64,000 nt of DNA from Taeniopygia guttata (taxonomy: Eukaryota > Chordata > Aves > Passeriformes > Estrildidae): assembly GCF_048771995.1 (NCBI RefSeq), contig NC_133030.1, positions 36,049,501 through 36,113,500 on the forward strand. Reading direction: 5' to 3'. Position 1 is the stretch's first letter, and the number at the start of each line of letters is the position of its first letter. The position numbers and the translations under genes were made by a program. A model generated the notes under the pieces. The model saw nothing but the letters and a program-made list of their open reading frames with translations. It did no database searches and was not told where the DNA came from. Below, piece after piece: positions 38,809 through 52,134 of the stretch.

Positions 38809-38974
38809 CTCCCATAATTTTAGACTGGCAGTTGATAAATTCTGGCTTCCTGTCTGTAAGGTATCGCTGACAAGTGTGATGTAGAACCTGAAAGAATGTG
38901 CATTTTTCTGAAGCTGTGTTTGCTACCCATTGGTCAAATGCATTTTCAAATAGTAAATCAAATTCTGGGGAATC
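38809..38974 (-). CDS. STXBP6: STXBP6 coding exon, domain end and linker (residues ~96-151)
   Basis: The acceptor (a T-rich run ending in CTAG) lies just above 38974 and the donor GTAAGT just below 38809. The exon has 166 bases: 55 codons plus the first base of a glycine codon completed in the next exon. The translation begins DSPEFDLLFENAFDQWVA, passes through ASEKCTFFQVLHHTCQRYL and ends KPEFINCQSKIMG. This matches the amisyn region between the PH-like domain and the SNARE motif, with no stop or indel. The alternating acidic and aromatic residues suggest helices that close the PH-like fold. Its intron towards the previous exon is only about 1.8 kb, so the two exons stand out as a pair within otherwise non-coding DNA. 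Confidence 0.94.
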
Positions 38975-40767
38975 CTAGAAGAAAAAAAAATAGACTGTTG
39001 TTATTCCAGTTTTAAAAATTATTTTGAGAAAGGTATTTTCTAAAATGTACTGTGTTGCAAAAAGTAGAAAGGTCATGCAACTAATAATCATCCTGGTATT
39101 ACTGCATATTTTTGAATGAAAAAGACCAAACAGGAAGGAAGGTTTTTTTTACTGTTATTTTTAGTGAGGAATAGTCAGCTTTGACAAAAAAAATCTTAGA
39201 TATTTTGACACAAATAATTTAGATCAAAACATTAAAAGCCAAATTCTCATAAGAAACCATTGCTATCTTCAGATATATAGTTATTTGTGCCTTCTATATT
39301 ATTCAAGCATTTATATCTCTCAATAGAAAATCTATGGTCACACTATTTTATAGAAGATGTGGCTCTGCTCTCCATGCTCAACCAAACAAATAAGCTAAGT
39401 CCTAAGCAAATAATAAGTCATAGTTATTGTATTTAATACATTTTTGTGAAGTGTTGCAAAGGACTCAGGAAAACATGAGCAAAAGGCCACTCCCAGAACA
39501 AATCACAGTGCAGCTCCAATTCAGATTTGGCTGCCAAAATAAAAGGATTTTATGCAAGAAGTCATGCTTTATATTTCATATTTGCGAACCTTTGTTTTGC
39601 AATGTAATCTAGTAAATGCTTTTTTCCAGCTTATGACACTAGGAGTTTACAGGGAGACAAGTTTGAAAGAAACATTTCTAAGCTTAAGAGCTTGGTGGGA
39701 CTTTCAAACTGTTATGTACCTAGCTGCATAGCAGCTGCTGTAAAAGGACCTAAAATTCTTATCCCCTATATATTTGTCATTTCGCTTTTTTTCATAGTTC
39801 TTTTACCCACAGAAAATATAATTCCACTCCTTAGGCATAGGGCAGTGGCCAAGGGCTTCTTTTTTATACCAAATTTTAGGTAGTAACTAGACTTGGTGCT
39901 AGGCACTTAAGAACTAACTAAGACTTGGGTAGAGACAGAATTTGGTGCACCACAGTAAAGACACTTAGGTGGCTGATCAGAGTTGAACTTTGAAGGAACC
40001 AAGGGAGTTAAGTCACAAAAATATTTCGCTATAAAAAGAACACTAAATCACTTTGTGAGCACATAGTAGGAGCTGCATTTTTAACTTCTAAGTATGTTGT
40101 TTTAGTACCAGAGAATTGTATTCATAAGCCTAACACATATTACTACAACTTTGTCTTGAGATAGCTCAAGGTGAGCTGCATAGCCCAAATTAAAGGGATA
40201 ATTGCACAACTATTTAATATAGGGTTGATTTTTTTTTTTTTTTGTAGTCTTTTGCTTAAATCAGTGTTCATTTGCCATTTGCAGCTAAAGGACATTACCA
40301 CATTTTCTAGCATAAGATAAGAAATGCCAAAATATCTGAGGAAAGGACTATCCTAGAAAAAATGCAGGATTCACAAGATTTCACAAACTTGAATCTCAGC
40401 AACCTCTTCTATACTTACTTCTACCTATTACTCTATCTCACAGCACAGCTGCATGCTAAAGTAGACCCCAAGCGGCTTAAAGCTGAAGCAAACAAACTCT
40501 TAATTTGCTCTTCCCAAAGAAAAGAGAAAGCAATAAGGAAAGTATGGAAAGACAAGAAGAAAAAATCCATATGACTGAGCTTTAGCCTCCTCCCATGTTT
40601 CCCATTAAGATTTACTTCACATATTCCACTTATTTCTTTTTTGAGAACTTGCACTTAAACCTGTATCTTATATTTCCAGATGCCTTTTGAATAGAAAGAA
40701 TGCCTGGTTTATAAATCGGTTACATAACAACTCAATTTTCATTTTCTAGGAAACTGTTCAAACTCAC
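38975..40767 (-). other. STXBP6: STXBP6 intron
   Basis: An intron of 1793 bases between the PH-part exon and the linker exon, with GTGAGT donor and CTAG acceptor. No repeat seen. Confidence 0.9.
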
Positions 40768-40898
40768 CCGATTAGGGTCTATACCATTGACCTGGCGAAG
40801 CTGCTCGAGCATCCACTGCGTTCTCCTGACAAACGATGTGGAGCCTTCAAATTGCTTCACCTTTGTAATAGATGCTTGAGCTGGTTTCTTGTTCGTCA
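40768..40898 (-). CDS. STXBP6: STXBP6 coding exon, PH-like domain part (residues ~52-95)
   Basis: Read on the minus strand, an intron ending in a pyrimidine-rich stretch and AG precedes 40898. The exon starts with the last two bases of a valine codon, continues TNKKPAQASITKVKQFEG, and runs through SFVRRTQWMLEQLRQVNGID to PNR. The donor after 40768 reads GTGAGT. The exon has 131 bases: 2 plus 43 codons. This is the second half of the amisyn N-terminal domain, which has the Sec3/Exo-type PH fold that binds PI(4,5)P2. The basic residues in TNKK, TKVKQ and VRR fit a lipid-facing surface, though I cannot assign individual contacts. The last codon is arginine where I remember glycine in mammals. 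The exon carrying the start codon is not in the window. Confidence 0.93.
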
Positions 40899-41234
40899 CT
40901 GAACATATAGAAAAACATATACCTGAAATGGGCTTTGTGATTCAGGAACATGCTGTTTACTTCACTTATCGGTAGCTGTTTTGCTGGTGTATTTTCTACA
41001 GTGTCCCACAAAGCAAATACATGTAACCCATTCTGACAGCAGAATGCATTATCTTTCCAGGATAATGTACTGAAAAGCATATTCCTTATTGTCAGAATGG
41101 TGGTATGATGCCAAACAAGCTGCTTAGTACTCAAAATTTGATATATTTTAGCCGTTATCAACTTAAGTTACCAAAATCCGGTAAAAATCCCCCTAACTAC
41201 AACAAAGGTCTTTCCATTTCATTCTTACAATTGC

Positions 41235-41665
41235 AGAATCACAGAATGGCCTGGGTTTGAAGGGACCTTAAAGATCATCAAGTTCTTATCTCCCTGCCAT
41301 GGTCAGGGACACTTGTCACTAGACCAGGTTGTTCAGATCTCCAGTCGCTCTGTCCTAAACATTTCCAGAGACACGGCATCAACCGTCTTTCTGGGCAACC
41401 CGTCCCAGTGCCTCACCACCCTCCTAGTAAAGACATTTTTTCCTAATATATAACCTATATCTACTCTCTTTCAGTGTGAAGCCATTTCCCCTTCTCCTAT
41501 CACTACATGCTCTTGGTAAAAAGTCCCTCTCCAGATTTCTTGGAGGCTCTCAGGTACTGGAAGGCTGCAATTCAGTCACTCCAAAGCCTTCTCTTCAGGC
41601 TGAAAAAACCCAATTCTCTCAGACTTTCTTCATAGGAGAGGTGCACCACCAATTACCTTACTGTT
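41235..41665 (-). mobile_element. CR1 LINE 3' fragment
   Basis: Antisense CR1 3' end: AGAATCACAGAATGGCCTGG, then GTCACTAGACCAGG, TTTCTGGGCAACCC, AAAAAGTCCCTCTCCAG and GGCTGAAAAAACCC. About 430 bases, clearly diverged, sense with STXBP6 and about 340 bases upstream of the 40.8-kb exon. Confidence 0.9.
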
Positions 41666-44600
41666 CTCTTTTCCCCATGCTAATTTGTTTAAGTTTCTCC
41701 TATTCAGCACTGAGTATTAATAATTTCTTTCTTATCTTCTCAATTTAGGAAAACAGAGAAGGGAAAAAACCAACCATATGACCATGTAAGTATATGCATC
41801 TTATTAAAAAAACCTGTTACTTTAAACTGAATTTCATATTGCTGATTGAAAAAAAAAAAGTATTTTTCCAGTTTTTTCACAACATGGTACATGTAGGTCA
41901 TGCTTGCATAACACCACCACCATTTGCGACATTTGATTTCCAGCCAAGAGACATAGGTATATGCACTTACTACACTGAAAATCCATCAAGTCAGACAATA
42001 GTCTGTGAAAAACATAGGCGCAAGAATTAAGGAACTAAAGTTTGACACTTTTCCTTCCAAATATTAGGTACCACAAACAATATCTATGAATAAGAATGAT
42101 ATTACTTAATATAAACAAAATGTATGTTAAAAACCACAAAAAAGAAACTGCTCTGGTTTTGGAAAAGAAATAAAAGGAAATATAATGTTCAAATTAGTGC
42201 ATCATTAAGTCAGAATCAGGTTTTCAAAGATACTTAATAAGGATAACTTTTCAACAGCAGGAAAATTGACTTCCTGCGTTAGATGTTTTCTCTAAACAAA
42301 TATTCTTTTAATCAGTACAACTCCATGGAAATTTTATAAGCAGCTTTAGACACTTTCTGTAGTCAAATGCATATTTTATTTGCATGTTGCTCTATGTTAA
42401 GTCAGTCCCAAACGCATTTCCACTTTCCGTGAAGAAATAATTAGTATGATCATTGTATTGCATAATCTACTAAAGCTGGTGTGTCATCCTTTTTTTTTTT
42501 TTCCTACCTAAACTCTCTCCAAAAATAATTTTACCTATATAGTCTGCCAAATAAGAGTATTATTGGAAAAGTTTCTTTTCTCTGCTTTTAGATTCTGGCA
42601 GTTAAAGACAGCTTCTAAAATAATCAAGACTTAAACTGCAAGATTGCTTATTTTTGTGCACCCCGTTTGCCCAAATAACCAGGAAAAGTAACAGGCTTCT
42701 CACTCTGAAAATACATGCTGCATGCACTTCTGCACCCAGAGACATAGTTAAATATTATGTAAATACTGATGTAATACCTTATCATTCTTTGAAGTCAAAA
42801 AATTAATATCAATTCTTAGGATGAAAATTTTAAAACCCACAGATCAGTGTCTTGTTGTTAAATGTACTTTGGAATACATTAGCAAAGCAGATTAATATGA
42901 AAAGCTCTTTTCAGTATCTCATATTTAGATGTTTTCAGTTCTGAGGGTGTCTGTGAAAGTCCAAACACCCTTACGAGAACTAAACTTGATAAACAGAAAA
43001 TTCATTCCAAGGAAATTTTAGTGCGGAAAAAGAAAAAAAAAGATACTAGCATTCCACAAGGGAGATAATTGTTTTTAAGAAGCTACCTTGGAATAGAAAG
43101 TACAGCTGGATTCAGTATATTGATCAGCCTATTGATAGGAATGTAGTAAGCAAATTGCCAAAAATCTCACTGACAGTGGAAGCACTGAGAGCCAAACTGG
43201 TGCATGGTGAAGTACGTGATTTAGAATCCTACATCAAATGCTACAGAACACAGAAGATCAGTGTAGTATCAGAAAGGCAGTACCAAAATTAGACCAAATG
43301 ACTCCTGAAAATCAAAGACTGCTATTACTAAGAAGAGAGATTACTATTAAAGATCTATTACTTCCTCCATGGCCCATGCATGCAAATGTAACAATCCCAA
43401 TAAAGCAGGCGTGTCAGGAAACCTATCTATACCTACAGGGTATTTATAGGTTCTGTTTCTACTTCAAACCTACACAGTAGTGAGTGTGAAACAAACTTAA
43501 AAATGGTACAGGTTTATGTGCCTATCTTCCCTAAATTTACTCTTCGTATGTATTCAAACACTTTACAGCAATCTACTAGACCAAGTTTCACATACCTTCT
43601 ACAAATCAGTACTAACTGAAGGCTATTTAATATTGGCTCAACTTTTATGGCCTGTGGGTTATTGTCTTTCCATGCAAAATGGACACTGATCTACTGCTAA
43701 ATGAGCTATTTATTAAAAAGAAAAAATTGTGCATACTATATGTAAGTCACACATGTAATTAACACTACCAGCTCTGCAAAACAAAGGGTTTGACACCAGG
43801 AAGCACTAGATGGATTGTGTAATCAAACACTTGTTTTTCCCCTCAAAGTCTCATGGGTAAGCAATCATGAAATGTATAGCCTTAAACTTTAATACAGCAA
43901 ACTTTTTATTGTTCTGAAGGTTTAAACATGACATGCATTCAAGTGCTCTTGAAAACAGGGAGCATTGATTTTTCAAGGTGAAAATATCAAATTTTACAGA
44001 TGATATTTAGATACTAAATGTCGAATCTCAGCATATCCAGAAACTGGTTTGTTTGACATATCCAAAATCTATTTCTCCAAACTTCTCTATATAGGACTTT
44101 TAATAATCAATAAACAGCAGCTTTGTCTTTGGAGCCATTAGTACTCTGCACTGCAGTGAAAGATTCACATTACATTTCCAAACTTCATCACCTCCCAAAA
44201 ATGCCTGTTAGTGATGAAAAGCATCTTGATTAGATGATTGTTTCTGTATCATCCAACACATAACGCCAGGAGAGGCCAAGAGGGCTACTCTCCTATGGAG
44301 GAACCTATAAGGACCTTGAGTATGTCATCACCTTAGGCAGAAATTCAGTCTTAAGCTACATGGTGCAATACCTTCAAGAAAACAGCAGCTCCTCCTTTAC
44401 ATCTTGTACTCATGATTACTGCACACAGCCAAACAGATCTAGTTGCATTTCACCTTTCATGTCTTAGTATTTTAGGAAACAGCCAGCATTTCTATAGCAT
44501 TCAAAAAACCAGCTACACACAAACCCACCAAACATGCTCTAAAACAATCACTTAGTCCATGACAGCTTGATAGTAATATGGCAGTCACTGTAACTCTGAG

Positions 44601-45599
44601 AAACCCTTTGGCAGCTGGGAAAACCATCCTCACTAGCTGCTCATTATATTGCTTAAAAAACTAGAGCATTTCACCAGCCACTGAGTGGGAGTTATCTTGC
44701 AAACACGTAAAAAGTATTTTCGAAAAAAATGAAAAAATGTGGAAGCAATTACATATATCTAGATACAGTCTCTCTCTGACAAATCATTTAGGCACTTTTG
44801 CTAAGATCTTACATAATCATTATCTATCTCAATAAAAGCCAATATTTAAGTTATGCTTAAATTTTAAGTGGGTTTTTTGTTTGCCTCGCCTTTTTTAAAA
44901 ACTGTAACACTATGCCTTCAAAATAAAAAGCTGTAGCTGTGTGGACAGAATACATTTCTTTGGAACTCTTCGATAAATGGTAGGCTCATATCGCATTTCT
45001 ACATGTTGTACACGGAAATAAGATTTCTTCTTTTTAAGCAACATCGTTATTGGTGAAGCAAGAAAATTTGTGAGAAATCAGCTACAGCAATTTATGATGG
45101 AAGACATTGTGAGGTTTGGTGACTTTTTTGTATCTTTGTCCAGTCGTTCTGCAATCTTGTCTCAGAGGATAAAGCACAAGTAACTTGTAAAATGCCCCAG
45201 AAGTTTGAGAAAGAAATATTTTTTGGGTTTTCTTGCAAATGTCGAAGTACAAAGCCTCAAAGAAAAGATACTAAGATATCTATGAGGGCTGGCCCCCATT
45301 TGCTATTCTCACCTATGTAACTCCAGAGCAAAAGGCAAGAAAAGATGATCTATCTCTATTCCTCCAGCATAAGAAGCAATTCCTTCTGTCAGTAAGACAA
45401 CCTTACAATTGTTTTTCCCCCATTTCAAAATCTTATCCTCCCTATTTTCTTCCCAAAGCAAGGAAATGGAGACTAGGCAAGGGAAAGGACACTAATATAT
45501 CTCCCTAATCCTTACGACAGAAGTTTTTATTACTCTGTTCTGCAAGGCTACAAGGTAGTTCAAGCTACTACTGTGTTATTTCTATTGGTTTTCCCCCCC

Positions 45600-46011
45600 T
45601 CCACGCAGCCCCCCGAATGAATCCGACTAGCCCAGAGATATGGGGCTGTGAGGGGAGGAAATAGCATGGAGAGGGAAAGGTAATCAGAAGAGGCTCCTTA
45701 CCCCAGGGTGTTGGAACAGCTCTCTTTATTCTGTGGTGTCCATGGAGAGTGGGGCAAAAGAGGAAGAGCAGGAAGTTTCAGGGGTCTATATAGGTTTTGG
45801 ACAGGGTGGGCACTCCTGGCTCCCCGCCAACCCCATTGGGGCAGGAAGGAGGATCCAGGGGTTATCATGATCAGAGCCACAGAGGCCCTAGGAAAGGGGG
45901 GACAAAAGGGTGTCCAGGAGCTCACCGTAACACTACTGTTCAGGTCACATGGTCCCCAAAGTATGGTCCTGGCAAGCAACTTCAGATTTTCCTACAGTAA
46001 CTTCCCGACAA
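45600..46011 (-). mobile_element. Probable solitary LTR (ERV), GC-rich
   Basis: A G+C-rich island in A+T-rich intron. On the minus strand it begins TGTCGGGAAGTTACTGTAGG, has a TATA-like CTATATAG (45786-45793), then AATAAAG (45730-45724) about 60 bases on, followed by a T/C-rich stretch. This promoter then poly(A)-signal spacing is the U3-R-U5 plan of a retroviral LTR. The far end is uncertain and no target duplication was found. It could be another GC-rich repeat. Confidence 0.5.
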
Positions 46012-49000
46012 TAAGAAAAAAGAAGCTGAGAATTAAGATAGAGCAAACAGGTGCATTCTGACTTATTTAGGTCATGAGGAGTAAGATCCAGATATTCATG
46101 AAACTGTCTTAGTTTTATCATGAACTGATATTCATGATACCATCTGAATTTTAGGAAAACTGTTTCTAGTCTGCTTTACATGATGGTTGTGAGCTTTGCT
46201 ACCTATCAATTCTGGCTTTGAGTTTGAGCACCAAAACTTGCAGTGTTTCATGTTTTCTCAGAACAGTTTCAGCTAATACTGACTTAATGTGCAGTCTGAA
46301 TTAATTCTAGAACCTTGAGCCTTCCTGCTGCAATTGTCCAACTATTACCTCCTGCACACCCACCACACTTCTTAGACCTCAAGTATCTATAATACAAAGG
46401 GATGTTCTGAGAAGACTGTGGCAAAAAGAATGAAGACTTACGTTGCTACTTCCAGGATTAACGTTTTTTTAGGTACAGAGAAAAGAAAAGATGTGTTTGC
46501 AGCAAAAGACAGCTAACCTCACTGAAAATAAACAAAATCAGCTAAAACTGGAGCAGGTTTAAATTCCCACTTGGTGGTCCAGTCTTGCCAGGTGTCAAAA
46601 TGTTCATAAGTTGAGGACTGACTTCTCAGAATGGTATCTCCTATTTTTGACCATATTTCCTCTTTCCGTGATTTGACAGTGCTGCTTTCTCACCATCTGG
46701 GATCTAAGGAGCTGAAAGCAGGGACAAGCAGCACAGTCCCACCTTCTCCACTTGCCAAATAGGACATGAGGATGTAAATGGCCTTAAATACACAGCAGTG
46801 AAACCAAACATTAATTCCTTCTGTTTCTTTAGGCACAGCATAATGTTTTGACATCAAACTGGAAGAAAGAGAAGCTTTCAGATACAAAAGAGGCAAGCTA
46901 CTCCTAAGTCTAAACACATACTGGTTTTCCCACAGCCCCTGCCACTAGTTCAGATAACAATACGCATCATTTGTCTGCTTAAATCCCTTCTACTGCATCA
47001 CTGCCCGTAAGAAGTTGCCAACCTCATGCTTCAGGATAAAAATGTATGAAATGCTTCTCTCTTAATTAACATATATTCATACAATGTTTGAAATGAAGTT
47101 TTATGTAAGCAATAAATTTTCTTTCTATATGCAAGCTATCTATATCAATACAAGAAAAATCAAGTACTAAAAAAATATTGGTTAACCGGGTTAAGATATT
47201 TGCTGTATCTTCCCAAGATAAAGGACTAGATAAAAAAGTGTTCTGGTGAATTTAAATTTTAAAAAAAATTATTGCTTTGAGTTGCAATGAAGAAATACTT
47301 TGTTTTGGTTCATGCGTATGACACCATGAAGTGTTATAACCCTGAAGTGAGTCTGTATGCTTTCCAACAGGACTGCATTAATAAAAAAATGCTACTTAGA
47401 GGCAAAATGCCTTGTCTTTTGTTTTTCCCTTCAGAGATTTTTATTTTTCAAAGAACAATGTAAATACTTGTCCTTAAAAGACTTTATGACTATTCAAACA
47501 CCTGAATCCCCCATCATCCATATCCATTACTCATTTCTATTACTCATCCTTCATTTCTATCCAAATTTTATTATTTAAATACTACAGCAATATAGTTTAA
47601 GTTACTGCTATCAAGGCAGACTTCATTTTGTCTCCAGAGAGAAAGCTTCTGCTTAACTGCAAATATCTGCAAAGGAATCTTATTAAACACATTTTCACTT
47701 CCAGAATGATGACTGAACTTCCAGGTTTTGTTTGAATTGCCTTTTACTACTTTATATTGCAAAGCAGCCAACTTTCAAACCTTTCCCACCTCCTTTTTCC
47801 TGAGCACAGTCAGCTGCATTTGAGTACTCAAGATATTTCTAGTCAAAACCAGCAGATTTATTGTGTGTATGTTTTTAGTTAAAACCTAGTTGAGAGGACA
47901 CCATGGTGCTCAAGCAGATTTACCAAAGCAGGGTCACTGTAGGGAAAAATAACAGACATTCCAGCCAGTTCCCAGGGAAGAATGATGAATTTCTCACAAC
48001 CCAGACACCAAAATCTTCATCAGGGACCACTCAATTAGAATAGAGCTCCAGCTGATCCTGACCTAGAGCATTTCAGACTAGTAGTTCACATTGTCCTGGC
48101 ATGATAGAGCCTTGTCTCTTAACTGGAGAGTATTTGGTGATTGAGAATTTCAGTTCACTCTATTTTTTTGGATCACTTATACCTTCATTCTTCTTTGCTC
48201 TCCTTTCCTTAAAAGGAAGGCAGCATTCTACACAGACTTTGCTGAACAGCAAGCATACTTTAAAATCACCTTGTAAGCATGCATGCACACTGCAGAAAAT
48301 CTCACTTCAATTTAGCTTAGAAATCAAGGCTGAAGACACAGACCATAGTGAATACATGTGTGGGCTGTCCTTTTATCACATTCTGGTCACTTCAGAACCT
48401 GAAACTGTGAGGAACCAATTAAAATCAATACCACAAAAGTACTTGTGAACTGAAGCAGAATTTGGCATAATTCCCATGCAAGTTAACAGATGTGCATCCT
48501 TAGCAGAGAGTACACTAGGAATTACCTCACCAGCCTGAAAACAATGTTTGAACTTCACAGCAAGTGTCCTGAGAGGCAGGAAGAGGCTCTGGAAAATTAA
48601 AACTTGAATTTGTTACTCAGTAACTCACACAACGAGCATGTATTTAATAAATAGTGCTTCATTTCTAAGCTTGCTCAGGTGACTTGAGAGGCTTCAAGTT
48701 CTGAAACAAACTGGCCAACAACTTTTAAGATCCTACATTCTATGTGAATCCTGATGTAACAGGATAGAGGGTATACTGGAGCTTTTAAAGTTACCTAGAA
48801 AACTGTGTTTTTCTTGATTTTGCACTGAATCAATGACCTAAATTTTGCTGTACAATGGCCTCAGTCAGAACAGCCGTGGGCGAATTATTCCATACACTTG
48901 TAACTCAAACTGTCCAAGAGAATTCTAGAGAACCCTTCATGTGCACACATGGTATGAAAACATCTGAATCTCAATACAGACAACTAAAAAAGCCTGTCAG

Positions 49001-52000
49001 ACTTCACCCACTTAAAGCTACGAAGAAATTGAAACACGCGCATGAACACATCCCCAAACCAATAAACACCCTAGAAATGTGTCAGTGGGGAGGTACCTAA
49101 AGGTACAGCTGAAATGTGATATAAAGCCAAAAGAGAAAATAAATATCAGTTTTAAAGTTTTAAAACATTTTAAAGTTTTATTTTGGGCTCCAGGTCAATA
49201 CTGAAGTGTTATTCAACAAGTTTGTGTGGATGGAACGAATTTTGTCCATCATCTGTAAATGCCAACAATACAGCTCAATAAAAAATAAATAAAACAATAA
49301 AACAGAAAAACCCAATCTGAAACAAAAACTGTCATGAAGCCAGAAATAAACCCATGTCTGTTAAAAGCACTACTGCCGTTTTTTTTTGTTTTGAAGTACC
49401 TGAACCATAGGATTTTATCTGCCCAAGTAGATATGTATGAATTATTTGAAAGTATGTGTTTTGCCTGACTCTCTTGGACCAATTTCTTACCAGAAAGCAG
49501 CCAGTGAAAGTATAAATTAGTTGACAGTACACAAAAGATAAGGTAAAGGAAACTTATACTGAGGGAAGTATACTTTTTTTAAAGCAATATCCATTAGTGT
49601 TCCTAGACACAGTACACTAATAACAGGCCTTGAGGGGGAAAATCCAATTATTCTCTTTTGCAGATTTTGTGTATTAGTAATACATTTATATTTATAGCCA
49701 AATTAAAAACAGGTGGAAGGAAAAAAGAAGAGTTCCTCAGATCCGGATTTCTCCTACATTTGAAAGGTTACGACTAAAGATATTCTGAAGCAGATAAATG
49801 CAACAGTTTGAAAGACTGTGAAAAGAGAAAAAAGAACACCCAAAGAACAGGCATGAAACATACAGAAAGTCTGGATCAGGGAGATCTATAATCTTAAATA
49901 TTTAGTAGTTTCACTATCTAGGACACTCAGCATTTTGAACTTGAGACATCAGACATGACCCTTTAGCTTCCAGCCATGCTGTGAATGTTGGTACAAGATC
50001 TATAATGGATGGAGCTGCCTTCTGTCTTGGTGGGTGGTTCTACAGACACCATTAGTAGTACTGCAGTCAAATTTTAAAAAAGCTCAACCATATATCAGGA
50101 GAGGAAAAATACAATGCTCCAATAATGCAAAAAAGTCCAAAACCTTATTAGCATCTGGAGGACAGATAATTCTCCAAAAAGAAAAAGATCGTAAGAACAC
50201 AGCCTGGGTATGAAGAAATCCAGAAAAATTGTCAACAATCTGAACATAGAGAGAACTGATACTACAAGCAACACTATAATGTCTTGAAGGCTTGTTCCCA
50301 CTTTTGTCACTATGCATTCATGCAAAATGGAGCGAGAGTGGTGTACTTTGCAGTGCTCATTATATCTCCCTGTACTTAACCCTTCTAACTGATTTTCAGC
50401 TTTCCTACAGTAGAAATTGAGGGGCAGACCAGCACATGATAAGGCAAATTTGGCCTGGCAAGACTGTGAAAATGTGAAAAAGCCCAAAAAAAATATTGGC
50501 AGGTTTTCTAAAACTATATATCTTAATTTATGAACTCTAAACACAAGCAGACTGAAAGACAAGCGCAACCTGAAAAATGAAATTTGATGTTGCAGCTTTT
50601 TTGTCTTATGACATTTTATCATCAACATTATCGTTCAGTGGGGCTACTTAATTGCAAAAGATAGTACTTCCAAACAAAGAACTTCCTTTCCTATGGGGAT
50701 TTTTTTCCTTTCTTCTCCAGAATTGACAGGCAGCCCTCACCCCAGGCAATGAATTACTCCAGCCCATGGTCCTCTCAGCTCTTCCCCTCACCTCGCAGCC
50801 CACCTCTGCTATACAAATTACTGCCTACAAGGACAGTGGAAGCTGTGCTACACTGGTACATGACTCTATTCCCATCTAAGTGAGGGATATTGGATCTACT
50901 CAGGTATTCATAAATTCCTTTACAAGCATCAATTTACTGCTGTAATGTAGGACATTAATGTAATGAGCTATCGATATTCTGTCTTCTAGTGTCAGTTTTA
51001 TGTAACACATAAATTTTTCCCTCACAAATATTTTACTTTAGAATTACTTAATTATTGAAAGCTCCAGGTCTAACACTTAAAATCAGTCCAATTCTGTAAT
51101 GCCAAACATAGTGTTTAAGAGCCTTGCACTGCGCAGATTTGCAAATTAAATTTGATTTGCAATTTTCAATTTAAGTAATTTTTCCATAAGCTTATAGTGA
51201 GAGTTTGAATGAACTCTAAAAATACACAGAAATTAAACACTGCTCTGTGTGAATAACAGAAATAACTCTGTTATTCAACTTAACTGCCCTCTTGCTGTCA
51301 GCATTTACTTCTGATCAAGTTCTATATTCTAAACATTTATGTCACTCATTTTTACTGTGCTGACCACTCTGTAAAAACTGCAAGCACTTTAAGGGAGGGG
51401 AATAAAGTAAAAGAAAAAATCCACAGTATTTCTACCAGACTATACATTTTTTCTTTTCCCTCCATTCAAAATTAAACTTATATAAAGAAATGGAAGAATC
51501 TCCAAACACAAGGACTAACAACTGGATTTTCAACATACACAAAACAATTGCTATTTTTCTTGTATGAATTGTATTACTATGCAACTTACATGCATTTTTG
51601 TATTTGAAGTTGTCTTTGTAAAAAGGGGTTTTTTGTCAGTTGGGTATGACTTCTTGGGAATATTTTTTTTTATTCTCTGCTTCATATACCTCTAATACAG
51701 AAAATTCCATCCAGAAAGAAAAGGTCCTCTGTCTCTTCTAAAGTTTTATGCATAGTAGAGCATTTGCTCGATTTTTCTATCCTCTAATACACAGTATTAA
51801 TATAATCTATTATTCTAAGCCTCATAGCTTGTAAATTTGCTGCTAATAGCTTCTTCCCATTGCACAGTTACAGTCAAGAATCACCATGACTGTTGGCTTG
51901 TCTGCTGCCTATCCATGAAGGCTATCCCATAATTAACGTTAGAATCATCCATAAATACTCATTGATAAAACTAGACAAATGGTGTGGCAAGGAAGAAAAT

Positions 52001-52114
52001 CTGTCATCTTGACTCTAAATTGTTTGGTTTAAATGTATCAATGTGTTTTTCAAGGGCTTGGAACTACACTAAAATTTGCTATGATGAACAGAATGGCTTT
52101 AACTTGAGCTACCA

Positions 52115-52134
52115 AGTAGTAGTAGTAGTAGTAG
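52115..52134. repeat. AGT trinucleotide repeat
   Basis: About six and a half AGT units. Confidence 0.9.

Noticed and set aside
43238..43480. 80-codon plus-strand frame with a leucine- and arginine-rich middle
   Set aside because: No splice sites at sensible positions, no known motif, and composition like the surrounding intron.
44960..45130. Possible missing STXBP6 exon encoding the lysine/arginine-rich part before VTNKK
   Set aside because: The minus strand there has a run of lysine codons but lacks the expected following residues and a proper donor, so it does not match amisyn.
50095..50628. Longest open frame in the window (177 codons, minus strand), hydrophobic
   Set aside because: No family motif, no splice or promoter context, and rich in F, L and S as expected from A+T-rich DNA read antisense. 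One frame of this length by chance in 64 kb is plausible.
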